64,000 nucleotides of DNA from Chromera velia. Its lineage: Eukaryota; Sar; Chromeraceae. The position numbers were made by a program, and so were the translations under genes. The stretch lies in the NCBI GenBank assembly GCA_018398765.1, contig JAHBMJ010002665.1, positions 1 through 64,000 of the forward strand, read 5' to 3'. Within the stretch, counting starts at the first letter, position 1; each line of letters begins with the position of its first letter. The notes beneath the pieces were generated by a model. It was not told where the DNA came from and searched no databases. It saw nothing but the letters and a program-made list of their open reading frames with translations. Positions 24,400 through 36,683 of the stretch are shown here, piece by piece.

Positions 24400-25817
24400 T
24401 TATTCTTCATTTTCTTGTTTAATATTTTCAGCTTTTGCCAGTTTTCTAGCGATTCGTCGAAGGGCTTTTGCTTGAAGTTTTAGAACGCTCTGCACAGCAG
24501 CAATTCAGAAAAGAGAGTGAATGCATGATGATTTCATAGACGCCAAACTCATGTGTTGTGCGAGAACAACTAAACCCGCATGCATTTTGCATTCAAGTTC
24601 ATGCCTTTCTCGCTCTTTACATTCTCTGTCCAACTCTTTGCTCATTTTCGTTTTATCCCTGCCTTCTTTGACAACTCCATGGACGTGCTGTCTCTTCCTT
24701 GGCGCAGGACAAGACCCTCCTTGTGTATCCCGGAAAGAAAGCTGTCAGAAGAATCATCCCGGATCGTTCGTTCACGAAACCCACCAACGCACAATTGTGA
24801 GTGCAATTAGTCAAGGGATGCGGATGCACTGCCAAATTTGTCACAGTGAAGTTTCAGCTCTCTGAATGAAGAGATAATCGCGTTCCAGGCAAGAAAAAAT
24901 CCTGATAGACACAAAAAAGTGGACATCGATTCGTGCCTATCTTGTTGGCTGGCTGGCCAATGTCCTTTCCAGTCGACCATCTGAGTTAAGGGTAGCATCA
25001 CCGACGGACCTCTTTGTAGGGATTCAACTGCACACCCATACAAGCATGCGGCTTTGTTCGTACACACACTCCTTCCATTTATGCACAATCATGCAATGCA
25101 GAGGTGGTTGGAAGGGGAGCTGAGATGCGGCAGGCAGGGACGCAGGCATCCAAAAAAACATCCCGAAACAAGGAACGAAATAAGCAGACGATTGTGACCT
25201 GTATGATAAGCGAGAGGGACTACTTGAGAGCTCTCTTTCTCTTCAATTGGTGCAGGCTTTTTGTTTACATAGTGAAAAGGAAATTTTTGTGCATTCAGTA
25301 TCACAAGCGCTGTAGAACTGCATCTGACTGTGTTTTCAACATGCATTGACTGCGTGCTTCTGAGAGTCCGACGCTCATCACTCATCTTTGCAGGCACAAA
25401 ACGAATGCCGTTCTCCATTCCTGACGCACCTTGTTGCCGTGATCTCGAAGAAACTTTTCAAGCTTCTCCTGCAATTGACAGATAGATGCATGGTTTCTCT
25501 CTCACCTGCATGCACCCTTAACGCTACAATTAACTCATCAAAGAGGTTTGAAAGGAAGAAAACCGAATGGAATTTTAAACCTTAAGACCTCAGATGAAAG
25601 AAGCTAGGTCAACTCGAGTCAGAGATAAAGAGACTAACAAATCAGCCAAACAGATCTGCCTAGCTGCCTGTACTTCATTCCCGAAAGAAGGAGTCACAAA
25701 GGATCGTGCATGGTTCTGAAAAACAAGTCCCCACAATTAACGAACTCACCGCACTGCTATTCATCTGCAACCAATTTTACAGAAGAACGGCAGCAGTGGC
25801 ATGTAGTCATACACACA

Positions 25818-25851
<34 letters not shown>

Positions 25852-27440
25852 AATAGACGTATCTGTTTTCTCACAAAACGGCTCCATCGACTCGCGTGTC
25901 CCTCACACAGGGCTGCATGGTTGCATGCGTCAAATTCCATGCAGGAAGCCTATTTTCCCATCCTGCACATCAAATGGTCGTTGATGCTCCTAGTCCATTG
26001 TGCCCTTTTCTTTCTTCCTTCCTGTCTTCTAAACCTCACTCATAGTACCCTCCTTTCTGTCCCTAAGCGTTGCAGGTTCACAGATTCATTCGATGGATAT
26101 GCATGACTGGATGGCTGGATGCCGACCTTTGATTCCGCTCCTGTCATTGTCCCTTTGAGCTGCATGTATGCGCAGGGGACCGAAAAAAAAAACACACATC
26201 GACCAACGACCAAGATAATAAACCTCTGGACTGGAAGCACAAGAGTGACTTGAAGGACTGAAGTCAGGCAGCCTTCCTTCATCCCATCCGTTTCCAAAAA
26301 GCGACGACCAATCAATTCATGGGTACAGCCGAGGGCAAGGAAAAAGAATCAAAATGGGTCGGGAAAACATCACTGGAAAAGAGAGGGTTCCAATAACATA
26401 GGAGAGAGGATCAGGTCACTGGCCAGGCTTCTTGTCCTACTCCCATTGGTGCGACATTGCAATTTTTTTTTCGTATACTTGTTGATGGATTCTTGAGACT
26501 CGACCCGAGACTCCGTCTCTCCCTTCTCTCTTGTCTGTCTTCTCTCGACCCACTCACTTCATTGAAGGCTTCGTTCTTCTTCGCTTCCTGTTCTTCTTCC
26601 CCTCGCAGCTCCTGCATATGCACGGGATCGATCGAAGAGAAAAGATGGAGACAGGAGTGAAGGGATGACAGAGGCATGCCTTCTGAAGAATAGATAGGCA
26701 AATTGCACGTCAACGAAAGCAAAAAACGATTCACTGGCGAAAAAGGGGGTCTCTCAAGAAAACTTTCACGCAATCGGACTTAGCTGAGCTGGAAGCATGC
26801 AGTCCTCGGAGGACGTTGTCATGCCCACTGCACAGCACGCGTCCATGCACCTTTCTCCGTAGCATTTGCAGTTCTTCCCGCTTTAATTCCGCCCCATGCA
26901 CTGACTAACATCATCCACCTCGGACATGCCCTCCAGGCCCCTTCTGAGAAAGGGTTCCCTCACGCGTCTGCCTGCCTCCACTGTCTGCAGCAGCAAGAAC
27001 AATAACATGTTTAAACAGAAAAGAAGAGATTTAAAACCGCTGAAGGGACTCTTGAGTCAAGCGGTGTGGAACTATGAGCGAGGACATGAGAGGCAAAGAA
27101 AAGCATAAGACGGTTTTGAGAATCTCAACAACAGAATTTGGCGGAAAGAACATCATCTGGTCGTGTCCGGTCTCCTTCTTCAGTCGGCAGACACTTGACT
27201 TGACTGATGGAGGGGGCTTCAAACGAACAACGGAAGATGGCGTGTGTCAGTCCAGCAGACACCGAGGCAGAATCAGAACCTAGCTGTATGCATGACAGAA
27301 AAGAAACGGATTGGGAAGGAAAGAATACAAAGCCGGAATACAGTTTTGTTGTGTGAAACTCATCCGCGACCCTGTGTATTCTGTCTGACCTTGTCAATTT
27401 GGCCCTGCAGAAAGGCGGCAGAGAGAGCAAAAAGTTTGAT

Positions 27441-27483
<43 letters not shown>

Positions 27484-30400
27484 TGATTCACTGTGGAGAG
27501 ACTGGAAGGCCAAGATCACAGGAAGGGGCTCGAGAATCTTGGAACTGTGTCAATCTCGCTCAAAATAGAGAGAGCTTTGACGGAAAGAGACGAAGTCGGA
27601 GGGAGACTCCGACTGCCAACTGACAGAAAAGAGCTGAGCACAGGCAAGAACGATCAAAGTGATGGATCGGTCAGTCTCTATGTACGTGGAGAACGTAGGG
27701 AGATACCGACACTGAGTGTTTTTATGGAACTGTCCACAGTTTCGTCCCATCGATTTCAAGGTTGCTTCCCAAGCATCGATTCTCCGTTTCTCTCGACTGA
27801 TGAAACGTGACTGACGGACTGACGGACATTTTTGGCTATCTTGAGCTGCAAATCCAAAGCACACACATGCAAAAAGAGCAAACGAATGAGTTAATGGTGA
27901 AAGGAATGCACACGGGTGTCAGGAGAAAGTTTAGGACAAAGGTGTAACAGGAACGAGAAAAAAAAGGAACACAGATCGAGAGATGGCGTGGAAGGCATGT
28001 GGAGAAGCCTACTGACGTACCAAGTTGGAGAGTCCAATCTGCAGAAAGAGGGCAAAGACAGAGAGAGAAAGGCGTTCTCAAAGATGTAATTTGTGTTCTC
28101 ACGTGGCTACTCTCGAAAATTTTCTTGTTCTCTCGATCACGTCTCCAACAATTTCTCCCCTCGAGGCCTTCACTTTCCTTCCTCTACCCGCAATGAACAT
28201 ACAAAAACGTCGAACTCCAGTGGCTTTCTTTCTTTCTCTATGCATCTTCCCCCCCTTCTTCCGTCTCTTGTTCCTCCTTTCCTTGATCTTTTTTTCCCGT
28301 TCGTCACCCCACAGCCTTCCAAACAAGTTGATTGAAAAAGAGTGAGAAGACAGAAAGAGAAAGAGAGAGAGAGAAAGACGGTCCGTTGCCTGCCTGCATG
28401 TGCAAATATTTTCTCTCTCGACGGACTTCCGACTTTTGTGCCTGAGTCAGAGCTTTCTGCACAGAGAAAGAAAACAAGAGGGAGGACATGAAGAACGCAT
28501 ACATGTGCACACTTGAAAAGACATAAAAGACATGCAAGCACACAGTAATGCTGACGCATACACAGACAGACGGACCGACAAACCGAAGACTTTGCCTTCC
28601 GGTTCATGTGGAGTGGAGTAAAAATAGAGGAAAGGAAGGAAAAACCAGAAAAAAAAACAGGGGTTCTTGTCTTTCCTCATTCTGCTTTCGAAATATTCTC
28701 CACAGGTGAGTCGCTGGCCGGACACAGCTTCGTTGCTTCTTTCCTTCCTTCTTTGCTGGCTGGCTGGCTGGCTTCTGCCCATTATGCATTATTCGTGCAT
28801 GTGGATGCGCCTACCTTTGTCATGTCATTGGACAGGGCAGCGCTGGCAATTGTCTGCAATTTGATTTCGGGATTCATTCAAGGTCGTCTAGGCATTTGGG
28901 AGGGCAGAGAAGGGAGAGTGCGAAGGAGGAAAATAGGAAAGAAGATTTGGTTGAACAGAGGAGGGTTATAGGGAAAGCACAGGTGAGGGGTATGAGCGAG
29001 CGGACGGGAAAAGAAGCAGAAAAGGGGTAAAGGAGAAGAAGCAACATCACATACGCATGTATGATTGCGAGGATACCACAAGAGCTTGACAGTATTAGCA
29101 GGCAAAAGAAAGTTCACGTCTCGTTAAGAAATCAGATGGATGAGTAAACTTTGAACGGAAGAGAAGAGAGAAAGAAGAGATGAGACCAAAGACCAGGATC
29201 CACACCACAAGAGCAAGGACAGATTGAGGAGAGTGAGTATCAATCAATGGATAGATGGGCGGAACGCAAGGTTCGTACTGCAATTAAAATTTTGCACAAC
29301 CAGCAAAGACCCTTGACAGAAATTGATCACAAATCATGGTGGAGAAGTTTAAAACCGCTGTCTGTATAATTTCAATTCGCCATACACGCCCACTGTTCCC
29401 TCTCTCTCTCTTCGCCTGACCTCCATCAGTTGCTCGTCTTCCTGTAGGCGGGCAAGCAAGAGAAGAAGAGAAAGGAGAACAGAGTGCAGATTCAAACAGA
29501 AAAGCGGTATGGCAAGACCGTGTGTTCAAGACGCTCGGTCTGAAGCTTCTTCGCCGGGCATTAGTAGCTTGATGCTGGATGCGCATGGCTACACTGGAGG
29601 CAGACAGAGGGGAAGGCTCACACGGCGTTTGGATGTTGCTTCCCTCATTACTTTTCCCTCTGACCTCCCCACCGTCCTCTGAAGCTGCATTTTCTGCCTT
29701 GGCTGTTTTCTGCAGGGGAAGGGAGAGGAAGTCAGTCAGAAGAAAACGTGAAGGCTTTCCATAAGTACATCTAGAATATGGAAGGACCACGCAGCAAAGA
29801 AGGTTCGTATACAACACAGGACCTGAACCGTCGACCACAAACAGTGGACAATCCGTGTGAACGATGCGAGGGAGTTTGGCAATGAGCAGATACACAGGGA
29901 TCTGTAGAAAAACCAGGTCGGCGACAAGACTGACCAAGGACTCCTTCATGATCTGCACACACTCCACAGAGAGACACACAGAGAGGAAGACAGGGAAAAA
30001 CCAGTGACTCGAGAGGAAGAATGAGACAGGTCTCACAGCAGAAAGCACAAGTGATTGCACGCGGGATCACGACTCGAGCAGCTACACATGCTCAAGCTTA
30101 TTGCTCAGCTACCCAAAGGTGTCAAACACAAAGGATTGGAGGGCAAAGTGAAACAAAGCAGTGGGCAAAGACATGTGAAGAGAGAATATGCGCAGCTGAC
30201 CTACCCCCGGCATCTGCAAGGAAGGCAAAGTGCATGGCAGACCGGGACAAGAAGTGAAAACCTGTGGCTAAGGAAACGAAATTGGGGTCAGATGGGGCCA
30301 ATGTGGGTGTGCAGGAGACAGACTCAACCTCAGGGCAATAAGAAGTGAGACCCACTGACTGAAATTCACATTATTGCGGGAAGTTGTGCGAGAGGTGACA

Positions 30401-30547
30401 AATCAAACCTGAATGAGGACACTGAAACTCCCACACGTTTTCTTTTCCAGGAGCAATTCCGGAACCATTACGAGCTTCCGTGCCTCCATTTACCTCAGTA
30501 GCCTGCAAGCAAGCAAGACACGAACGGGGAGGGGAGTCAATCTGTCA

Positions 30548-30583
<36 letters not shown>

Positions 30584-32905
30584 TGTGCTTATGGAACGCC
30601 TGGAGCATGAATGATTGAGACAGGCAATGGACGTGAAGAGACAAAAGGAAACAGGATGCCTGTCGCATACCAACACATGCAGGTCCATCTGATCTCTCCC
30701 ACTACAAAGCCTTCCAGGGCCGAAAAGGACGAAAAGAGAGAAACCGACCAGTCGCGCCTTGAATCCCTGCAGACAGGGAAGAGGGAGGGGAAAGATACGC
30801 GTCGATCTAAGGCTTTGCTTTCAAAACATACAGATTGTGAATAATAACGTGAAGTCTGGAGAAAATTGTTGAGTTCGAAGAGGGACGGGCCGAGCAGATA
30901 GCATGGAGGGCTCCAGAAGAATGAAAGGAGGCGGAGCCATCAATCAAGGTTGGATTGATGTCATTTCAATCCTCTAGCTTGTCTTCCTTCCTTTTCTGGC
31001 TCACCTCCAACACGTTCTTCTTCTCTCCATATCCTTCCTCACCCTGCAATCAGGAAAATGCAATGCATGATTATGATCAATGTCAACCGGTACAGATCAT
31101 CCTCCCTCAGCAGCATGATCGACCGACCTATATTCTATGTTGATTCTCCACACAGCCAAATGCTCTCTCGCAGCGTCACGTTAAATTCATGCCTCACTGA
31201 ACAACAAACAAAAGCGGAACCCCAAGCTTCAATAGAGAAGGGGGAAGACTGAGGGAGAAACAGCTAGGAAGGAAGGAAGGTTCTCTCTTCAATTTAGAGT
31301 GTGCGGGATGGAATCCACAGCGACAGGGAAGAAGATGATGCACAAGAAGAGGACAAACGACCATCAAGAATGCAGGCCGAAGAGAAGTTTTTCATTTTCA
31401 CAGCAACTCCCTTGAGCAGAGAAAGATTCCTTTTCATCCGAGTGAAAAGAAACCCACTCCGTGTCTCCTACACGTGCCCTGACTGACCGCCAGTTGCTGA
31501 GAAACCATGAAGGAAGATCAAGAGGAGACAGAAAGAGAGGAGGAAGAAGACAGGGGTCAATTGAATCAGAGCAAAAAGGTTGAATGAAAGAAAGCAGGAT
31601 GGAGAACCATTCAGACACAAGAGTCTTAGAAAGGTGTAGCCTGTAAGGAAAGTTGCAGTGAGATGCAGAAAAAGGAATGGCTTTGGTTAGTGACACAGAG
31701 TGGCGATGCTTTTTGAGTGTCCTGAAACTTGAATGATGCTGGCCTCGTGTGTTCGCTTCAAGAATCGATCAACGAAACGAAATGGAAAGAAAGGAAGCCG
31801 ACCACGCGACGAGACGACCAACCTGGATAGACTGCAGCGAGGAGGCAGAGAAAGAAAAGAGTGAAGGGGTAGAGGAAGAAAAGAAAAGACAGAAAAGAGA
31901 CAAAAAGGAAATGTCTCATCAGAGCAGGTACGCAGAAGCGATCAAGAGAGATGTCTGTGACTTGCTGAACAAAATACTTGGTTATCTCACGCACTCTGTG
32001 TCCTTTAGGACCAACATCCAGCCACACTTTTTGCTCCTGATTTTTTCCCCCCTTTCTGCTTGGCCTTCTGCCTTCTTCACTCTTTCTTCTTTGTGTCCAT
32101 CGGTCCATCCCAAAAACGACTTTTCTGTTCCTCTGGAGCGCTCATACCAACCTCAAGTGCCTGCGGGCAGGGGGGTTCAGGGAAAGAGGGGACAAAGATG
32201 GTAAGAAAGATGGGCAAGATAGCGGACTTAGAGATAAACGAAAGGAATTGAGGGGAAGAAACCGTCTGGGGGAGAAGGAAGAGGGGAAGCGAGACGATGC
32301 AAAAGATGCCACATTGCTCTTCAGAAGACACTGCAGCGGTCACAAGACACACAGCAAGGGGCATTTCCAGCCTCCAAAGAGAAAAAGAAAGAAAGCGACA
32401 GGAAAAAGAAGGAAGACTGCAATGGTCTGGGAAGCCAAAAGCGCAACCCTTACAGCGATAAGTGAAATTTACTGACGCACACCGGCAGACAGAGAAAGGC
32501 AGGTGATCAGACAGACGCGGCAAAAAAAAAGCGGAGAATGAATATGTATGGGATAGGAAGAAGGGTGAAGAAGGAATCGGCACGAGGATTCCTCTGTCTG
32601 TCTATCTCCCCTGTGACTACTTGCTGTCTGTTCACCTTTTTGAGCTCTATCCTGGCCATTCTCTGCAGTCACGGAAGGAAGCGGTCACATCTATTCACTC
32701 AGAAGAGCCACGGGTAGGCAGGCAGGCAGGAAATGATTGAAATCGTGATTCAAGTCCCATCATTTCGCAAGCCGAAGGTACGAGCTGGACAACTAATCGC
32801 CGAGTCGATCGAAGGAAGAGATGCAGAAATGAAGACATGCTGGGAGGGAAACAATACAAGAAAGACACAACTGACGGAAATGGAAGTGGCATTGATACTC
32901 AGTTC

Positions 32906-32938
<33 letters not shown>

Positions 32939-33454
32939 GCAAAAGAGTCCGCGTACCTTCAATGTAAAGCTCCCTTTGTTCAGCTGCATAGAGAAACAGT
33001 CGGTGCAGTAGCGAGAACAGCAAGGAAATATGGTCGACATCCTAGTATGCAAATAAAAAGCTGAGGCCCTCGCTGACTTTGTCTGTTGGCTGGAGCTAAA
33101 AGACATGCATGTATATTGAGGTAAATGAAGGACGACAAGCCAGCATATATACAAGAAATCCTCGACTGCAAGTGAACTGACAGGAGGTGGAAGGGAGAGG
33201 TGAGTGCCGACCTTTTCTGATGCCTTTCTGACTTCTGGCCAGATCGTGCTGGGGTCCTGAATCTGGAGGCTTGGCTCGTATGAAGAGTCGTCCTGAAGGA
33301 AGGAACGTGGAACGCCCCCGTCTGCATCAGAGGACTGGAGAGATCCTCCTGGAGTTGCAACGATGTCCCTCACATGATCGCCTACTGAGTCCACCAATCT
33401 GATGTTCAGCAACTGGACAGCACAGGACAGGGTGATAGAGAGAAGGACTCTCAT
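24400..33454 (-). CDS. Gene C: micro-exon gene, signal-peptide protein with helical tail, ~294 aa
   Basis: Paralogue of gene A, function unknown. Exon 1 (33212-33454) begins MRVLLSITLSCAVQLL, a compact signal peptide; an upstream in-frame ATG at 33478 is possible. Then 32957-32983, 32636-32662, 32152-32160, 31823-31831, 31488-31496, 31005-31043, 30749-30766, 30494-30502, 30205-30213, 29935-29952, 29665-29709, 29421-29441, 29266-29277 (weak), 28815-28853, 28427-28456, 28021-28038, 27828-27845, 27390-27404, 26964-26984, 26558-26611, 26127-26159, 25750-25764, 25430-25468, 25010-25027, and terminal 24400-24489 (SVLKLQAKALRRIARKLAKA...stop). All are phase 0 and multiples of three: 885 coding nt in 9.06 kb. 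Charged Glu/Lys peptides and the tail suggest helix or coiled coil. No enzymatic motif or conserved cysteine pattern is seen. TATATAA at 33522-33528 sits about 65 bases upstream of the start. Confidence 0.68.
25809..25851. repeat. (AC)n(AG)n microsatellite, gene C intron
   Basis: A compound dinucleotide repeat lies just upstream (transcript sense) of the 15-nt exon 25750-25764. On the transcript it reads CT then GT repeats, so it also supplies pyrimidines. Confidence 0.9.
27444..27478. repeat. (AC)n microsatellite, gene C intron
   Basis: About 17 AC units lie upstream (transcript sense) of the 15-nt exon 27390-27404. Confidence 0.9.
30550..30581. repeat. (AG)n microsatellite, gene C intron
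   Basis: About 16 AG units (CT on the transcript) lie upstream of the 9-nt exon 30494-30502. Confidence 0.9.
32906..32938. repeat. (AC)n microsatellite, gene C intron
   Basis: About 16 AC units begin 18 bases past the donor of exon 32957-32983 in transcript sense, so the intron opens with GT repeats. Confidence 0.9.
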
Positions 33455-34029
33455 GAAATCCCTACAGCCAGCATGCACCCTGTCGTTTGCCTGGATCGTA
33501 AAGCAACGCCCACGTCTCTGCTATATAAACATTGAACGTCTGGAATCAAGGTTGTAACAACTTGATTTCGATCGTCTTGCAGGATCAGGAAGATCCGAAA
33601 CCAATCAGTGAAGCCTCACTGCATATGTGAAAAGACTTTGAAGAGTGAAAGAGTCAGAACGACTCTGAAACTTCCAAGTTCTGAACGGTGTTGCAGTGGT
33701 CTATCCGCTCTATCGGTATGCACACATGTGCATGCATGCATGTCGACGCACGCATGCACGAGTGGATGACTATAGCTGACCTCGCGATCTCCGTGCACTC
33801 CATGCATTTATCCCTCAAATGCATATATGCATGCAGCTCACAACCAAACAGGGCCAGAGAGACACTAAAGAGAAACAGATGAATGACTCCTCCTCCAGCC
33901 CCCGCAGTGATTCCATGCAGACGTGCCGTAGCATATGTACATGCGTTCTGCTGACTTATGGAAAGTAAGTGAGTTGTGTACCTGGCCCCACAGAAAGTGA
34001 GCCGTTTTGAGACTTCTTGACTACCTACC
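33455..34029. promoter_or_regulatory. Divergent promoter between genes C and E
   Basis: This is 575 bases between two outward-facing start codons. TATATAA at 33522-33528 is correctly placed for gene C. TGCATGCATGCATG at 33729-33742 and ATATGCATGCAG at about 33826-33837 are candidate AP2-type sites lying between the two genes. GC content is normal, unlike the AT-rich 3' gaps. No gene is seen inside. Confidence 0.5.
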
Positions 34030-36683
34030 ATGGGCTGCGGTCGGAGCGCACCTGAGGCTGACGTGCCTGATGAGGGGCGACAAGTGATCGTTGAGACACT
34101 TGCCGGCTTTCTTCGGGAGGCCGTGGAGATTGAGCTCCGCGTCAATGAGACACGAGGAAACCTCCTGTGGAACCAGAAGTCGAACCTGCGTTCTGCCTTC
34201 GCTCTTCTGGACCATGACAACAAAGGATACCTTACAGGTGAGTGACTGACCTTTGGACTTGCCAGACGGCTTGTTTGGGTCAGTTTGCTTTCTGAATAAG
34301 GGGTCAGTGGACGATGGATCGATGTTGGACATCTCCGTGTGCATGCGTGTGTGCAGCTGAGGACTTCGCAACTTATCTCTCGGTGTTGCGCCCCGCTGTG
34401 AAGAGATGGGACGTTCTTATGATGATCAGAGGCGTCTTCGGGCCCCATGTAAAGCAGATCGATTTTCCCAGGTGTGTGTTTTGTGCATCTGCGCGGGTAC
34501 AAATACGTGTGCATGGCTCTGTGGAGCAACTTTGTTTTCATTTGATTCATGCAGTCGTTGAGGTGCCCGACTATATTCCGAGTCCCACATACATACATAT
34601 ATACATACATCTCGTGACTTGTTTCAACCGTGCACTCTCTTCTCCTACTGAAAAGATCCGACCGGATATAACAGGCAACAAGACGATTCCAACATACACA
34701 CGTTTTCCATGTGCCTTTCCGTGCAGCTTCGCCAACTGGGTCATGTACAGGGTCAGTCTTGCACGGGGTGCCTAGCTCACACCTGTACAAAAGAGTCGTT
34801 GCCTTTGGATGCTCCGACAGCTTTGATTTCTTCGGTTTCCACACAGGGACTCTTTCACTTGCAACAATCCTCTCTCACTTCGATCCGCGCATTTCTCTTC
34901 TGCCCCTCGGAGGATGCTTTATCACCATCGATCTTGAATGTGTTAACTGATGATGCACCCGCTTCTCCTGGCTGGTCTGCGCATGGTATTTTACACGCAT
35001 CTATTCATCCTTTTGCCCCGCCTTCTCTACCGCTTCCGCTAGTGAATCTGTCTCTCTCCTGCTCGATCGTTCCCTCCTTTTACTCACTTCAGCTAGGGGA
35101 CCGCAATAGGCCGTCAGAAAATGAATCTCCTCTCTCGGTGCGACAAAGCTTTTCTCCCCCCTCATCCATTTTCATTCTCTCCTCGCATCTCTCTGCAGCA
35201 CAACTTGACAGGCCACAAGTTCGCAGTCATGAAGGAGGTCCCAGAGGATCAAAAGGCAGTGGACACCTGGCTGGGAGGCCGTTCCCCAGAGGCAACAGGC
35301 GACTCGGGAGCTCCAAAGGAAGGGGAGGGGACGGGAAAGGACACAGGAGGAGCAGGTCAGACAGTGACCCTCCCTCCGTTCTCAGAGGTCGAGCAGGCAG
35401 CTTTGGCGGACTTTCTGGCCTTGCAGACACAGGGCCACAAGCGTATCCAGAGATACAATGCCATTCTGCACAGGTACAAACTGCACAAATACACGCCAGA
35501 TGAATTGTTCAGATTCATCTCGGAAGAACTGGGAGAGAAGGAAGAGCAAGAGGACAAAGAAGCGAACAGACACAAACATGTGGAGGACTTTCACATCTCT
35601 CCGGAGACCTTGGTGGAATTCTTCAAGAAGAACAACATTCAGGCCCCCACCCGCACAGATGAGTGGGCCAAACTCGCCATTGCCCGTTTCGACAGAGACT
35701 TTGACGGCCAACTCTCCAGCGACGAGTTTGCGGCAGCACTACGCCTGGACCCAGAGGAGAGCAGCACCCTCGTCGCGTTGCACAAGTGAGTGAGTCAGTC
35801 ATGCAGTCAGTCTGTATGAGAGACAGTCTGCAGGTGTAATCTTAGACGCTTCACCTTCCCCTCTTTGGACGGAGCTCGCGCGACCACTTTGCTTTGAAAC
35901 TTCTGTCCACCTGCTTTCCCTTTGTCCTTCTTGAGCCAAATTGAATCCACGGACTCCTTTACATTGGACTGCAGCTTTCTTTGGTCTTTTTGCCGTTTTC
36001 TGTTCCCCCCAGCCATTCATTTCCTTTTCACACAGTGACGACTTCTCCTCTCTTTTTCTGCATGCCTCCCTCGATTGATCTTCCTTCATGCAGGCGGGAT
36101 GGGTGCAGCGACTGTGGTGTTGCAGGGGGGGTCAGTCTGTGTGCTTTTGTTTCTTGGTCGTGCTCTCTTCTCGTCTTCTTCTTCTGTCGTCGCCTCTTCG
36201 CTCCTCTCGCGTTCCTTTGGTTTTTCTCTCCGCCTCTCCCATCCTCTTCTGCTGCCTGCTTTTCTGTTTTGCCGCCCCCTCTTCAAATCAAGCAGTCTGT
36301 TGGTTCTCGCATGCGACAACTGACACTTCGTAACGAACAGTCGCTACATTTGTTTCTCTTTGTTCCTTCTCTCCTTCAGCTCTGCCGTCTCTCTTCCAAC
36401 ATCCCCCCCCGCCCTCCCCCCCTCCCTCCCTCTTTGTGTGCAGACGATGCAAATCATCAGGAGTCCCCAGGGCGCCCACATGCCCCCCGTGGAGATTCCA
36501 GTCACCCCCCAGATGCCCATGCAGACCTCCGTGCTGGCACGTCCCACGACATACGCCTTCTCCACGGGCGTCCCTCAGGGCACCTCCCCCAATACCCTCA
36601 GACCAGAAACCCAGGCAGGGAGTGCAACAGAGTCAGGAACAGCACAAAACGCACTCGCACAGGCAGCCAACGGAACCTCCTAG
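34030..36683 (+). CDS. Gene E: EF-hand calcium-binding protein with N-terminal acylation motif, 403 aa
   Basis: The product is a likely membrane-tethered calcium sensor. Exons: 34030-34237, 34357-34471, 34727-34751 (25 nt), 35199-35785, 36094-36130 (37 nt), 36444-36683; 404 codons including the stop, with every junction in phase. The start MGCGRSAP has Gly2 and Cys3, fitting N-myristoylation and palmitoylation. EF-hand loops: residues 61-72 (DHDNKGYLTAED, split by intron 1, with Asp at the last position) and 281-292 (DRDFDGQLSSDE, canonical). The middle is rich in Glu/Lys (about 130-260). The C-terminus is Pro/Thr/Ser-rich and disordered. There is no kinase or other catalytic domain, so it is not a CDPK. 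Its target is unknown. It is divergently arranged with gene C. Confidence 0.87.

Larger units (their letters stand above)
25010..32983 (-). other. Micro-exon ladder of gene C (peptide per exon)
   Basis: In order after the signal exon: LNKGSFTLK; RMARIELKK; ALE; SIQ; QLA; GEEGYGEKKNVLE; GFKARL; ATE; MPG; IMKESL; KTAKAENAASEDGGE; EDEQLME; YEPC (uncertain); TIASAALSNDMTK; KALTQAQKSE; IGLSNL; LKIAKN; GQIDK; TVEAGRR; ELRGEEEQEAKKNEAFNE; LKGTMTGAESK; MNSSA; EKLEKFLRDHGNK; LNPYKE. Acceptors are mostly TGCAG; exceptions are CCGCAG (ALE), TCTCAG (QLA) and CCTACAG (EDEQLME). Matches to gene A in the same order: ALE=ALE, SIQ=SIQ, 9 nt=9 nt, ATE~AEQ, EDEQLME~MPLLME, KALTQAQKSE~[16 protein letters not shown]~KGREIL, GQIDK~QKIRT, MNSSA~IDSAL. 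Confidence 0.62.

Noticed and set aside
25907-25912. A 6-nt candidate exon (PC) in gene C
   Set aside because: It has no counterpart in gene A, and at this size the flanking motifs can arise by chance.
34752-35198. Open frame running through the third intron of gene E
   Set aside because: The exon pair 34727-34751 and 35199-35785 joins in phase with good GTCAG and TGCAG sites, and the intervening translation is low-complexity Ser/Leu/Pro.
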